A stretch of 64,000 bases of DNA from Sulfotelmatobacter sp963788225 (GCA_963788225.1 CAWBGI010000002.1:744001-808000); one strand, 5' to 3'. Counted from the first letter of the stretch, positions 8,905 to 17,160 are shown. Translations and numbers: made by a program. The notes: generated by a model not told the origin, from the letters alone.

Positions 8905-9359
8905 TAAGAGAGCAACTCGATGCTGGTGATATGAAGACTGTTGCCCTTCGCGTCCAGAGTCCCTTCGATTCTGACCTGTTTCCCGTCGTATCGTTTCGCC
9001 TTCTCCTGGTCGTCGAGTTCGTAAATGTTCTTATTCGCCATCTCCAATAGGTATCTGCCGCCATCCTTGACGATCGTGCCCGTGAACGTTTGCGCGGCAG
9101 GTGGCTGCCGCTGGGCCTGCGGGTTAGCTGGTTGCACCGATTGTTGATCCGTCGGCTGATCAGGCTGTTGGACAGGCCGATCTGGTGGTGGTAGAGGCTG
9201 CGGCACAGGTTCCGGTTTTTGCAGTTGCGACCACGCAATCAGTTGTGGCCCGAGAGTGCCGGACGGAAGCTGACTCTGCGTATCTTGCGTGTGCATAAGC
9301 GGGACAGTCCCTGAGAGGAAAGCCAGCGTCGCTAACAGACAAGTCTTTCGTTTCATCAC
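8904..9359 (-). CDS. Secreted DUF5818-like protein
   Basis: The 151-residue protein has a signal peptide (KRKTCLLATLAFLSG), a Pro/Gln-rich linker of about 60 residues and a C-terminal domain (FTGTIVKDGGRYLLEMANK, YELDDQEKAKRYDGKQVRIE, GTLDAKGNSLHI). It is closely similar in plan to the frameshifted gene at 41519-41915 (FIGRIVKENGAMVLKD, YKLDDPAKAKQYIGKQVKV). The fold is probably a small beta barrel of OB-like type. It forms a two-gene operon with the membrane-anchored homologue that follows. The ligand and role are unknown. Confidence 0.75.
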   Translation of the reverse strand: MMKRKTCLLATLAFLSGTVPLMHTQDTQSQLPSGTLGPQLIAWSQLQKPEPVPQPLPPPDRPVQQPDQPTDQQSVQPANPQAQRQPPAAQTFTGTIVKDGGRYLLEMANKNIYELDDQEKAKRYDGKQVRIEGTLDAKGNSLHITSIELLS

Positions 9360-9847
9360 TGACCTCCGAAGACGAAGCGGCTCTCAGTAGGGTACGCAAT
9401 TGGCTTGCCATCGCAGCCTAACGGTTGCCTAACTTGCGGACACCATGACCGGCACACGTGCAAATCTTGCATCCTTTACTTATGCCTTTTTACATAACGT
9501 GCAACCGCTCGTCCATACTTCGTTGCCTGTAACGCTTCTAAGGTTCGAGTCAAACATGAACGCAGGGATTTCTTGTGGCCAACCAGTCAAGGGAGGTTTT
9601 CGGACATTTACCAGATTCACTGTATGGGCCCGAAGCGCGCCTTCCATTACATTGGCCTTCTACTGACAGACGCCCCCATCGAGCAGGTGCCAGTTCACTG
9701 GGGACAGGCACCTGCTCCCTTCTCCGGAACCTGTTGCAAAAAGAATTACAGGGCAGGGAAGCGCGAAATACAGATTGAAAGGGATTCGGCATTCCTGCTT
9801 CGCGAGTTATCGTTCCTGTCAGAACCACCAAATCGAAAGGAGGCATC
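9360..9847 (+). other. Intergenic region with one strong inverted repeat
   Basis: No credible gene is seen between the DUF5818-like operon (leftward) and the DUF1328 gene (rightward). The stretch should hold both divergent promoters. It also holds the perfect 11-bp inverted repeat at 9681-9717. A T-loop-like GGTTCGAGTC near 9541 has no matching acceptor arm and is not a tRNA. Confidence 0.5.
9681..9717. repeat. Perfect 11-bp inverted repeat
   Basis: GAGCAGGTGCC at 9681-9691 is exactly complementary to GGCACCTGCTC at 9707-9717, with a 15-nt loop. It lies about 130 bp upstream of the DUF1328 start. It has no T-run, so an operator or a processed hairpin is as likely as a terminator. Confidence 0.6.
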
Positions 9848-10021
9848 ATGCTTTATTGGGCGCTGATGTTCCTGGTAGTGGCGTTGATCGCTGGAGTCTT
9901 GGGTTTCACTGGGATAGCAGTCGCGGCAGCGGGTTTGGCGAAGTTGCTGTTTGTCATTTTCCTGGTGCTATTTCTGATCTCCCTGGTTACTCATTTCTCG
10001 CGCCGGGGCAGTGGTGTATAG
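9848..10021 (+). CDS. DUF1328 family small membrane protein
   Basis: The 57-residue protein starts MLYWALMFLVVALIAGVLGF and has two hydrophobic segments separated by a Gly/Ala-rich turn, ending in a basic FSRRGSGV tail. This matches the DUF1328 (YtjA-like) family in length and pattern. These inner-membrane miniproteins are common in stress-inducible clusters and their function is unknown. The ribosome site AAAGGAGG at 9836-9843 fixes the start. The gene sits with other small stress-type proteins. Confidence 0.85.
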   Translation: MLYWALMFLVVALIAGVLGFTGIAVAAAGLAKLLFVIFLVLFLISLVTHFSRRGSGV

Positions 10022-10131
10022 GCGAATTTGTTCTCCCCAACCTTTGCAATCTCTGGCGGCAACTAAGTTGTGAAGGCGATATAAATTCCGAAAGCGTGGG
10101 GAAGCCCACGTTTTCTCAGGAGGAAGATTTC

Positions 10132-10356
10132 ATGGCAGACGATATGGAGAAGAAGGGGCAACAGGGTAATCAGTACGGTCAGCAGGGCGGTCAATCAGGG
10201 CAAGGTCACCAGAGTGGTCAGTCCGGCCAGTCCGGCCAGCACGGGCAGGGTCAACAGAGCGGTCAGCCCGGCCAATTCCAGCCAAAGAAGAGCGGCCAGG
10301 GACAACCCAACGAAGAAGACGACCAGAACCGCGATCGTCAGCGTCGTGCGTCGTAG
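10132..10356 (+). CDS. Gln/Gly/Ser-repeat hydrophilic protein
   Basis: The 74-residue protein starts MADDMEKKGQQGNQYGQQGG and then repeats short GQxSGQ/QSGQSGQ units up to an acidic-basic tail (NEEDDQNRDRQRRAS). It has no hydrophobic core and should be disordered. AGGAGGA at 10118-10124 gives a well-placed ribosome site, and a strong terminator follows the stop. The composition recalls hydrophilin-like or KGG-type stress proteins, but no defined motif was found. The position inside a stress-gene cluster suggests a desiccation-protective role, which is inference. Confidence 0.7.
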   Translation: MADDMEKKGQQGNQYGQQGGQSGQGHQSGQSGQSGQHGQGQQSGQPGQFQPKKSGQGQPNEEDDQNRDRQRRAS

Positions 10357-10389
10357 TTTTTTCTCGCTGCACTGATTCGCTACCTTGAG

Positions 10390-10420
10390 GTCCCAGCCCT
10401 TGTGGCTGGGACTTCATTTT
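10390..10420 (+). terminator. Rho-independent terminator of the repeat protein gene
   Basis: GTCCCAGCC (10390-10398) pairs perfectly with GGCTGGGAC (10404-10412) around a 5-nt loop and is followed by TTCATTTT. It lies 34 nt after the stop at 10356. Confidence 0.75.
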
Positions 10421-10487
10421 GTCAGAGTTAAACGAAGAACCTACAGCTTGACCCAAAAACCTGACATGGAATTCTTGGAGGAAGCCG

Positions 10488-10790
10488 ATGCCAACCAGAA
10501 AACAGCCTAAAAAGCAGGAGCCGCTACTAAGCGTCGTCGCCCGTAAGCTGGGCCATGCGGCGGGGACTTTAACCAAGGCGACACACGAGCTGACGGAGAG
10601 CATTTCGGTGCTCCCGGAAACGGTTACGGCAAGGCTGCGCAAGCCGGCTGAGGTGGGCGCGCCGGGGAGACGCCGGCGATCGAAGGTCCGGCATCCGAAG
10701 AAACGGACGCACAAGGCCGCTCCGGTGCGGAAATCCCGAATTAAGAAATCCTCTCGCGCCAACTCAAAGTCAGTCCGCGCGCACAAATAA
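10488..10790 (+). CDS. Small highly basic protein of unknown function
   Basis: The 100-residue protein is rich in Lys and Arg. A middle part (residues ~14-50) can form an amphipathic helix, and the second half (GRRRRSKVRHPKKRTHKAAP) is a histone-tail-like basic run. TTGGAGGAAG lies a few bases before the ATG. A nucleic-acid-binding role is plausible from charge alone. No family was recognised. It stands in the same orientation as its neighbours but after a terminator, so it likely has its own promoter. Confidence 0.6.
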   Translation: MPTRKQPKKQEPLLSVVARKLGHAAGTLTKATHELTESISVLPETVTARLRKPAEVGAPGRRRRSKVRHPKKRTHKAAPVRKSRIKKSSRANSKSVRAHK

Positions 10791-10981
10791 ACTCGGCGCT
10801 TGGATCCACGCCCAAGCGGGCATCCTGAAAGTCCTTCCTAAGAAATTCTCTGGTCGTACAGCGACGGCGGTATTGTTTCGAACTGCAGCCCAGAGCTAGT
10901 TTCGCATAGGCAGCCGCTCACAAGCACTGCCACCGCGATACAGTGCATCTGCGCGGCTGACCTAAATTCAGGGAGGACAAA

Positions 10982-11542
10982 ATGCAGAAGGACTCATTAC
11001 AAGAGCTTTATATCGATGAGCTTCGTGATCTTTACAGCGCCGAAACGCAGCTCGTCAAAGCTTTGCCCAAGATGGCCAAGGCCTCATCCAATCATCAGTT
11101 GCGCAAGGCATTCGAAGAACACCTGCGCCAGACCGAGGGGCATGTGTCGCGCCTAGAGCAGATCTTCGAACAACTCGAAGAGAAACCCACTGGCAAAAAG
11201 TGCCTCGGCATGGAAGGCTTGGTCAAAGAAGGGTCTGAAACTATGAAAGAAGACTACGCCGAGGCCGTAAAGGACGCCGCCATCATTAGCGCAGCCCAGC
11301 GGGTCGAACACTATGAGATGGCCGGTTACGGAACAGTCCGGGCCCTCGCCGAACTCCTCGGCGAGAACGATCATGTCTCCTTGCTCGAAGAGACTCTGGA
11401 GGAAGAAAAACAAGCCCACGAGAACCTAACGGAGCTTTCGCGGGAGATTAACCTGCAGGCAGTCCAGGGGCCGGGAAAGGAGAGCACGTCGTCGGCCTCT
11501 CGCGAAGGTCACGGCTCCTCAAAAGCCAAGAGAGTAGCCTAA
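10982..11542 (+). CDS. DUF892 (YciE/YciF-like) ferritin-like protein
   Basis: The 186-residue protein matches the DUF892 family of ferritin-like four-helix bundles in its opening (LQELYIDELRDLYSAETQL), in EEHLRQTEGHVSRLEQIF, and in the later helices (AQRVEHYEMAGYGTVRALA and LEETLEEEKQAHENL). Glu and His residues in these helices occupy the positions of a di-metal site. YciE/YciF homologues are induced by osmotic and general stress in enterobacteria. The last 30 residues are a Ser/Lys-rich tail. GGGAGGAC precedes the ATG. Confidence 0.9.
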   Translation: MQKDSLQELYIDELRDLYSAETQLVKALPKMAKASSNHQLRKAFEEHLRQTEGHVSRLEQIFEQLEEKPTGKKCLGMEGLVKEGSETMKEDYAEAVKDAAIISAAQRVEHYEMAGYGTVRALAELLGENDHVSLLEETLEEEKQAHENLTELSREINLQAVQGPGKESTSSASREGHGSSKAKRVA

Positions 11543-11559
11543 GGCGGATGGGCGGGAGT

Positions 11560-11582
11560 GGAAGGGCCCCCAAAGCCCTTCC
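11560..11582 (+). terminator. Hairpin after the DUF892 gene
   Basis: GGAAGGGC (11560-11567) pairs with GCCCTTCC (11575-11582) around CCCCAAA. It is followed by only a weak T-rich stretch (ATTTGT), so termination may be partial. Confidence 0.5.
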
Positions 11583-11699
11583 ATTTGTCTGGATGCACCC
11601 CCAAAATACGGAATTTACCCGATGGTATAGTCCCGTAAGCGCAGATACAGTAACCACATTATTCCGCGGGAATCCGCTGCATCGCATTTGAGGTAACTT

Positions 11700-11945
11700 A
11701 TGCTCCAGAACGCTCCCCCATCCATGTTGCGAAAGTGGCGTGACCTCTACACCGCCGCGCTGTTCGAAACGGATAAGAACCGCATCCCCGCCCGAATCGC
11801 CGATGCTGAGAAAGCGATCATAGCGCGGGCGAGAGAACTCTTTGCCGCCGGCTCAGACAGCATCGAGGAAGACCAGGCACTTGACGATGCCCTATATGCC
11901 TTGCGAGCACTCCAGAGCTGCCTGGATTTCCGCGCTGCAGCCTAA
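11700..11945 (+). CDS. Small helical protein, paralogue of the 29654 gene
   Basis: The 81-residue protein is all-helical. WRDLYTAALFETDKNRIPAR, AEKAI-ARAREL and ALRALQSCLDFR align with the product at 29654-29917 (WHDLYTAAVLELDRDLLPGR, QRAREEL, TLQLLQGLEFR). Two independent copies sharing these blocks support both as real genes. The ATG follows GAGGTAACTT. Function unknown; it sits among stress proteins and the copy at 29654 sits just before a histidine kinase. Confidence 0.7.
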   Translation: MLQNAPPSMLRKWRDLYTAALFETDKNRIPARIADAEKAIIARARELFAAGSDSIEEDQALDDALYALRALQSCLDFRAAA

Positions 11946-12186
11946 AAGGACCTCAATTCCCTAATTCATAGCGCGCGTGCCTCCACATCGAATGAGCACG
12001 TGTTCTTGTAGAGCAGGTGTTCTTGTGCATGTTTTCCAAAGAACGGGCTCTCGATTAAAACCTTACCTTCCGTAAGCGCCGACAAATAGGGGAATAATCG
12101 TCGGCAACTAGGGCTCCGCAGTATTGTCCCAGAAGCGGGCGCATTTTACTGTGCAGAGAGTATTTAGAAAGTGAGCCCTTCTCCCA

Positions 12187-12432
12187 ATGGCATATAAAAT
12201 TGCAACGCCCCGCATGGAAGTACGTCGTCCGGTCTGCGTAGAGGATCTAAGACGAGCATTTGAGACAGCCGTGTGCCAGATTCATCAGGCTGAACGGGCT
12301 GCTGGAAAAAAGCCGGAATACTACGCGCCTATAGTTCCGCGAAGAAGACTCTACGAAACGTCCCCAGCGGGCGCGGAAAAGCGCGCGCTTTCAGACGCAG
12401 CTCAAGCTCTGGCTCTACTGTGGAAGGTCTAA
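12187..12432 (+). CDS. Hypothetical small protein
   Basis: The 81-residue product has an amphipathic middle (VEDLRRAFETAVCQIHQAER) and a C-terminal helix (EKRALSDAAQALALLWK). No family was recognised and no strong ribosome site precedes the ATG (only AAAGTGAG about 10 nt upstream). Codon use resembles neighbouring genes. The 240-bp stretch before it carries a direct repeat of GTGTTCTTGT (12000-12009 and 12017-12026). Confidence 0.5.
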   Translation: MAYKIATPRMEVRRPVCVEDLRRAFETAVCQIHQAERAAGKKPEYYAPIVPRRRLYETSPAGAEKRALSDAAQALALLWKV

Positions 12433-12544
12433 ATCAAGCGGGCGAAATCTCCTGAAGGGAAGAAGACCCGACTGCAAGCAACTTAAAAAAGTATCGGGAA
12501 TAATCGCGGGTCAGGCGATGTACCCCCGTCAGTTTAGCAAGCGA

Positions 12545-12808
12545 TTAGCTCGCTTTGCGGTGCGAGCGAATTTCTACATCGGTTTCTCTCTCCGCGGAGT
12601 CGTCGACCGGTTCGTCTGTCTTGTTCTTCTCTTTGCTGGCCTTCTCCGCTGCGTCCTTGGCGTTGCCCCAGGTGTTTTGCACTTTGCCCTCAGCCTGTTT
12701 CGCCGCTCCGTGGACTTGTTTCTCCGGGTCCCCGGTCCATTCTCCAGCTTGACGCTCAATGCGGCCGGCAACGTCCTTCACCTTACCTTTTACTTGATCT
12801 TTGTTCAT
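12545..12808 (-). CDS. CsbD family stress protein
   Basis: The 87-residue protein starts MNKDQVKGKVKDVAGRIERQ and continues GEWTGDPEKQVHGAAKQAEG, the CsbD signature. CsbD proteins are small, hydrophilic and sigma-B or general-stress induced in many bacteria; the molecular role is unknown. The tail after residue 60 is charged and probably disordered. GAGGAATACTC precedes the ATG. It lies 3' of a lmo0937-like gene in the same orientation. Confidence 0.9.
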   Translation of the reverse strand: MNKDQVKGKVKDVAGRIERQAGEWTGDPEKQVHGAAKQAEGKVQNTWGNAKDAAEKASKEKNKTDEPVDDSAERETDVEIRSHRKAS

Positions 12809-12877
12809 GAGTATTCCTCCGAAATAATGTGCGTTCGAAATCTAGCAAGTGAAAATGCGTGCTGCCAAACTCTTGAT

Positions 12878-13027
12878 TCACACCGCGCTTCGGCCTTGGA
12901 TCAGGCGGATCAAAATCGCAACCACCGCCAGGACGAGCAGAATGTGAATAAATCCACCCAGTGTGTAAGAAGTCACCATACCCAACAGCCACAAGATCAA
13001 AAGCAAAACCGCTATAGTCCAAAGCAT
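12878..13027 (-). CDS. lmo0937-family (DUF5670-like) small membrane protein
   Basis: The 49-residue protein MLWTIAVLLLILWLLGMVTS continues with a second hydrophobic segment (IHILLVLAVVAILIRLI) and ends in QGRSAV. This is the lmo0937 family pattern in length, the LW-LG motif and the terminal basic residues. AGGAG sits 7-8 nt before the ATG at 13027. It is typical of stress clusters with CsbD and DUF1328 members. Function unknown. Confidence 0.82.
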   Translation of the reverse strand: MLWTIAVLLLILWLLGMVTSYTLGGFIHILLVLAVVAILIRLIQGRSAV

Positions 13028-13203
13028 CGCGCTCCTATCTTGGAAGCTTGTCTTCCACCAACCGAGACTGTACCGGAGTGTAAGTGGCCTGGCGCGCGGC
13101 AGGTATCCTGTAAAGTCCCTATTCAAAGCGCAATGTCGCCCTATGCGAGTGCGTCTTACTCGTTGAAATGCAGGAGGGAACAACAGGATAATGAAGTGTA
13201 TCC

Positions 13204-13854
13204 TCAGTAAACCTGAACAATTCCATTGCGCACGGCATAGAGCGTAAGGTCTGCAACCGAGTGCAGGTCGAGTTTCCGCATGAGATTCGTACGGTGAGTT
13301 TCGGCGGTCTTGACGCTTAAACTAAGGGCGGTGGCTACTTCCTTCGTCGTCTTTCCTTCTGCCACCAGTTGAATCACTTCTCTTTCGCGAGGTGTTAGGA
13401 CGCACTTTTCCGAATTTTCGCTTTCGTGCGGACGCAAGTAGCCATCCAGCATCATCTGCGCCACCTTGGGAGTGAAGAACGTTCGCCGATGTTGCAGCGC
13501 CTCGACAGCAGCCACCAGGTCCCGGCCGGCGTCAGATTTTAGCAGGAAGCCACGCGCTCCGGCGGCCAGCACTTCCCGTACCACTTGTTCGGAATCGTGT
13601 ATGGTCAGAATCAGAATCCGGGCCTCTGGAGTGCTTGCAAGAATCTGTCGCGCTGCATCCAGTCCGTTGAGGTTCGGCATGCCAATGTCCAGCAAGAGCA
13701 CGTCAGGCTTCAACCTGCCGGCAAGTTCTACCGCTTCCCGGCCGTCTCGGGCTTCCCCGCAAACCTCCCATCCCAAGTGGTCTTCTAGCAGCGACCGAAT
13801 GCCCTTTCTGGCAACTTCGTGGTCATCCGCGACAAGGATTCGAAGCACGCTCAA
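13204..13854 (-). CDS. NarL/FixJ-family response regulator
   Basis: The 216-residue regulator has a receiver domain (residues ~4-122; VADDHE acidic pocket, phospho-acceptor Asp in LLLDIGMPN near 56, Lys in LLKSDA near 107) and a LuxR-type helix-turn-helix (LTPREREVIQLVAEGKTTKE, then SVKTAETHRTNLMRKL). It activates or represses promoters after phosphorylation. The likely partners are the HisKA_3 kinases at 19250, 20829 or 30181, which lack their own regulators. A 358-bp leader precedes it, so it is probably monocistronic. Confidence 0.93.
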   Translation of the reverse strand: MSVLRILVADDHEVARKGIRSLLEDHLGWEVCGEARDGREAVELAGRLKPDVLLLDIGMPNLNGLDAARQILASTPEARILILTIHDSEQVVREVLAAGARGFLLKSDAGRDLVAAVEALQHRRTFFTPKVAQMMLDGYLRPHESENSEKCVLTPREREVIQLVAEGKTTKEVATALSLSVKTAETHRTNLMRKLDLHSVADLTLYAVRNGIVQVY

Positions 13855-14212
13855 GCTCTACCTCCCAGAAAAGGCATCGAGCGGTTCCGATGCCGAGTCT
13901 CATCGCAAGGAATCTCCGCATTGAGATAGTTGCGCTAATGACCAACCCGGTTGCATCCCATCCAGCACAAAACAACCCCCGGTCCGTGTGCGCGGAATTA
14001 TGCAAGGGGAACGAACCCCATTGATCAGCACGGAAACTGCCAAATCGCAATTCTTTGCGTTACAACACGTTAGTTGAAAATCGAGCTCACGAAGTAGATG
14101 TAAGTTTTTCCAACAGTCAGGATTCCCAATAGATTTACTCAGGTGTTTACTGTAGAGGCAGGCGAAAACACAATATCGCTGGACGAAACATGTAGGAATA
14201 AATATTGGAGCT
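13855..14212. other. AT-richer intergenic region between two response regulator genes
   Basis: No gene-like frame was found. The stretch is AT-richer than its surroundings and probably holds the promoter of the regulator gene ending at 13204. No clear operator could be assigned. Confidence 0.4.
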
Positions 14213-14914
14213 TCAGACCACCGTAGTTTCGGTTGTGCGCTGAATCTGCGGCGGCATTTGGATCTGGATGATATTGTTCTTGATGGCATACACCACCAGA
14301 TCGCGGATAGAGTGCAAGCTCAGTTTCCGCATGATGTTGCTGCGATGGGTTTCCACCGTTTTGGTGCTCAGGTTCAGGAGCGTAGCCACTTCCTTCGAAC
14401 TCTTTCCTTCAGCCAGAAGCTGTGTAACCTCGCGCTCCCTAACTGTGAGCGTCGGCAAGCTCGGAGGCTCATTCCGCGATACGGCGTGCCCCTTATCCAG
14501 AAAGCCCGCCAACACCAGATCGTTCACCCTGGGCGTGAAGAACATGCGCTTGCTCTGCAAGGCTTCTACCGCTGACACCAAATCGCGTGCAGCATCGGAC
14601 TTAAGCACAAATCCACGCGCTCCAGCGTCGAGCGCCTCACGGATGACTTGATCGGAATCCGTGATCGTCAGGACTATTACCTTGAAGTGCGGATCATGCT
14701 GCATAAGCTGGCGTGTGGTGTCCAAGCCATTGAGGAATGGCATGCCAATGTCCACGATCACAACATCCGGTTTCAACTGCTTGGCCATTTCAATAGCCTC
14801 TCGGCCATCGGCAGCCTCTCCGCACACTTCCCATCCTTCATGCTTCTGGAGAAGGGCACACAGGCCTTTTCGCACAATTTCGTGATCGTCGGCTAACAGG
14901 ATACGTAGTTTCAT
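14213..14914 (-). CDS. NarL/FixJ-family response regulator
   Basis: The 233-residue regulator is a close paralogue of the 13204 product. It has a receiver (LLADDHEIVRKG, VIVDIGMPFLNG, FVLKSDAARDL) and a LuxR-type DNA-binding domain (LTVREREVTQLLAEGKSSKE, LSTKTVETHRSNIMRKLS). Its ATG overlaps the stop of the receiver-only gene at 14911 as ATGA, so the two are translated from one mRNA. The 3' tail (QMPPQIQRTTETTVV) is unique. It is a probable output for the nearby NarX/DegS-like kinases. Confidence 0.93.
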   Translation of the reverse strand: MKLRILLADDHEIVRKGLCALLQKHEGWEVCGEAADGREAIEMAKQLKPDVVIVDIGMPFLNGLDTTRQLMQHDPHFKVIVLTITDSDQVIREALDAGARGFVLKSDAARDLVSAVEALQSKRMFFTPRVNDLVLAGFLDKGHAVSRNEPPSLPTLTVREREVTQLLAEGKSSKEVATLLNLSTKTVETHRSNIMRKLSLHSIRDLVVYAIKNNIIQIQMPPQIQRTTETTVV

Positions 14915-15387
14915 GGCAGATCATTCCTCCCAGATACGGCCTCGGAGATAGACTCGGACTGGCTGCCCCCGTACGAGGCAGCGTGTGAACTTGTTGCCAG
15001 CGCTGTAAACACACGATGTTGGCTCACTGCGTTGACAGCCTCCAAAAGATCCCGCGCGGCATTCGACTTGACGACATAGCCTCTCGCCCCCGCATCCAGG
15101 GCTTCCCGCATCATTTGCGGTGAGTCGTGTTGGGTGACGAACAGAACCTCAGGATCAGAAGTCTTCCGCCTTCGCTGAATCAAACGGCACGCTTCCAGAC
15201 CATTCATTCGGGGCATGGTGACATCGAGCACCACAACGTCGGGTCGCAAACTCTCGATTTTCTCCAAGGCTTCCAGACCATCGGACGCTTCCCCCACTAC
15301 TTCCCAGCCGGATCGCCCTTCCAACAGAGTCCGCAGCCCTTGTCTCACAATAGGGTGGTCATCCACTAGCAATATGCGGACCGCCAT
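14911..15387 (-). CDS. Receiver-domain protein with non-HTH tail
   Basis: The 158-residue protein has a complete receiver (LLVDDHPIVRQG, VVLDVTMPRMNG, YVVKSNAARDL) but ends in about 35 Ser/Ala-rich residues instead of a LuxR helix-turn-helix. The receiver is NarL-like, so it looks like a regulator that lost its DNA-binding domain. It overlaps the downstream full-length regulator by 4 nt. It could act as a phosphate sink or compete with its operon partner for the same kinase (inference). Confidence 0.88.
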   Translation of the reverse strand: MAVRILLVDDHPIVRQGLRTLLEGRSGWEVVGEASDGLEALEKIESLRPDVVVLDVTMPRMNGLEACRLIQRRRKTSDPEVLFVTQHDSPQMMREALDAGARGYVVKSNAARDLLEAVNAVSQHRVFTALATSSHAASYGGSQSESISEAVSGRNDLP

Positions 15388-15592
15388 AAGGTTTCTGGGC
15401 TCTCTCTGTGCAGGCAGCCTGATGCGCTCAGGCGATACAGGTCTCCGGCTGGCTCTGGCTTCACCTTTGTCTCGTCTCTGCCGCAGGCTAAACCGGTACC
15501 TGGCCGAAACGCAAATGCTAAGTGAATCTCTTAAAAACTAGCATGGTAGCACCTGCCCCCGAATACAGGGAATCCTGTATATTTGGCCGCGT

Positions 15593-15991
15593 CTAGTTCT
15601 GCAGCGAATTCGTTGCCGGGAAATAGGTTCCGGCGTGCAGCAATGCGTCCACCGCCTGCACAATCGAACCGACATCGGACTTAGCACATGCCCCGCGAAT
15701 CCCCACTCGGCGCGCTTCCTCGGCTAGTTGCTTGGAAAGATGAATTGTCACCATAAGAATGGGAATTTCAGGAAAGAGTCCGGTGATTTGCCGGGCCACA
15801 TCGAGTCCATTCAGATCAGGCATCTGGAAATCGAGCAGGATCATGTCAGGCGGGTTCTTCTTTACCCGCTCTAGCGCTTCTCCTCCGGTCCGGGCCTCAT
15901 CACAGACCTGCCATGTACTCTGCTGCTCAAGCAGAGCCCGAAGATAATGCCGCACCGCCGGGTTGTCGTCTACTACAAGAATTCGAACCAA
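15593..15991 (-). CDS. Single-domain response regulator (receiver only)
   Basis: The 132-residue protein consists of a receiver only: VVDDNPAVRHYL acidic pocket, phospho-acceptor Asp in ILLDFQMPDLNG, and Lys in CAKSDVGS. The position after the phospho-site (MVTIHLSK) keeps the Thr. It is CheY-like in length but NarL-like in sequence. GGAAGGAAGGTACC lies before the start. About 200 bp separate it from the next regulator operon, so it is probably transcribed separately. Confidence 0.88.
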   Translation of the reverse strand: MVRILVVDDNPAVRHYLRALLEQQSTWQVCDEARTGGEALERVKKNPPDMILLDFQMPDLNGLDVARQITGLFPEIPILMVTIHLSKQLAEEARRVGIRGACAKSDVGSIVQAVDALLHAGTYFPATNSLQN

Positions 15992-16178
15992 GCGGTACCT
16001 TCCTTCCTACTTGCGGTTGCAACAAGGCTGATCCACTGCCCACGACCTGCTTGTTAGAGCTTTTGGCTCCTCTTTCCGCATTCTCATTTTCTTCAACGAT
16101 AGGGGCCCGGTCACGGCCCCACAATACCGTAAACGCCTGAGTATCCCGGGAATGCATACATGCCGTCAGTCCCTTTAC

Positions 16179-16964
16179 TTATTTGCTGACTCCGCCATAC
16201 GACAGCGAAAATTGACGGCGCGTTGAATTTTTCTCGGACGACGACGTTTCGGCCGCCGGAATAGCCACTTGCCGCCGCAGAACCCTGCGCTTCGGAAACA
16301 GCAAGTCGCGCATCTTCATCTTCGCTTTGTGCAACTGTGATTTTGAGTTGCCCACCGAGCAATCCAGCATCCTGGCAATCTCGTGATGCTGGTAACCTTC
16401 AACCTCGTGAAGCGCAAAAATCTTTCGGCATCCCTCGGGCAGTTCCTGCATCGCGCGCCGCAATGCAATCCGGTCGATGGCGCCAGACAAGCGCAGATCC
16501 GCTCTTCCGATGTCGCGTTTCAGAGAAGGAGACTCTGCCGACACCGGCTCGTCCAGAGACACCGGAGGGGCCTTGCGGCGCCTGAGCTTCATCAGCACCG
16601 TGTTGACCGCGATGCGGTACAGCCACGTGGAAAAAGCAGAGTCGCATCGAAACGAACCCACGCTGCGAAACACCTGCAGGAACGCTTCCTGGGTCAAGTC
16701 TTCTGCTTCGGCCGCATCTTTCGTCATCAGCAGGCACACGGAATACACGCGCTTCTTATGCAACTGGAAGAGCGTGGCAAAAGCCTGCTCGTCGCCGCGC
16801 TGTGCGCGTTGAACCAGGCTGCGTTCGGATTCATCTCGTTTGGTTATTTCTTTGGCTGGAATCGCATCGGTCTCTGTCGCGGTAATCACGCAAGTCGCCA
16901 CTGTAGTCTCCTTCTTTCCAACTAAAGTGTTGTGTGTGCTCTCCATGATTCCGGGAGCATTCAC
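16179..16964 (-). CDS. ECF-type RNA polymerase sigma factor
   Basis: The protein (261 residues) has a 45-residue N-terminal extension, a sigma-2 region (QRGDEQAFATLFQLHKKRVY, AEDLTQEAFLQVFRSVGSF, STWLYRIAVNTVLMKLRRRK) and a sigma-4 region (LPEGCRKIFALHEVEGYQHH, EIARMLDCSVGNSKSQLHKA). No anti-sigma factor gene is adjacent, although many ECF genes are paired with one. A 40-residue tail after region 4 is unusual. The start at 16964 is uncertain; 16946 is possible. It may drive part of the local stress cluster, which cannot be shown here. Confidence 0.92.
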   Translation of the reverse strand: MNAPGIMESTHNTLVGKKETTVATCVITATETDAIPAKEITKRDESERSLVQRAQRGDEQAFATLFQLHKKRVYSVCLLMTKDAAEAEDLTQEAFLQVFRSVGSFRCDSAFSTWLYRIAVNTVLMKLRRRKAPPVSLDEPVSAESPSLKRDIGRADLRLSGAIDRIALRRAMQELPEGCRKIFALHEVEGYQHHEIARMLDCSVGNSKSQLHKAKMKMRDLLFPKRRVLRRQVAIPAAETSSSEKNSTRRQFSLSYGGVSK

Positions 16965-17160
16965 TTTCTGAAAAACAGACTAACGACAACGCCCTCCATG
17001 GCCCATCAGGATGCCCCTGTAATTGATTGACAGACTTGCTGTACAGCTCAAGTGGAGTGAAATGCTGAGGCTTTTAGTTCATGCGCGATGCTGAGGCGAA
17101 CTGGTAGAGATTTGTGGAGAGGCAAAGACTAAAAACTAGATGTAGAGATGAGACTGAAGA

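Noticed and set aside
9541..9560. GGTTCGAGTC resembling a tRNA T-loop
   Set aside because: No acceptor stem, anticodon arm or CCA-side pairing around it.
9775..10131. In-frame extension upstream of the Gln/Gly/Ser-repeat protein
   Set aside because: It overlaps the well-supported DUF1328 gene in another frame, and ATG 10132 has its own strong ribosome site.
12089..12506. GGGAATAATCG occurring twice (12090-12100 and 12496-12506) as a possible shared promoter element
   Set aside because: Only the first copy lies upstream of a gene; the second faces the 3' end of the csbD-like gene, so chance is likely.
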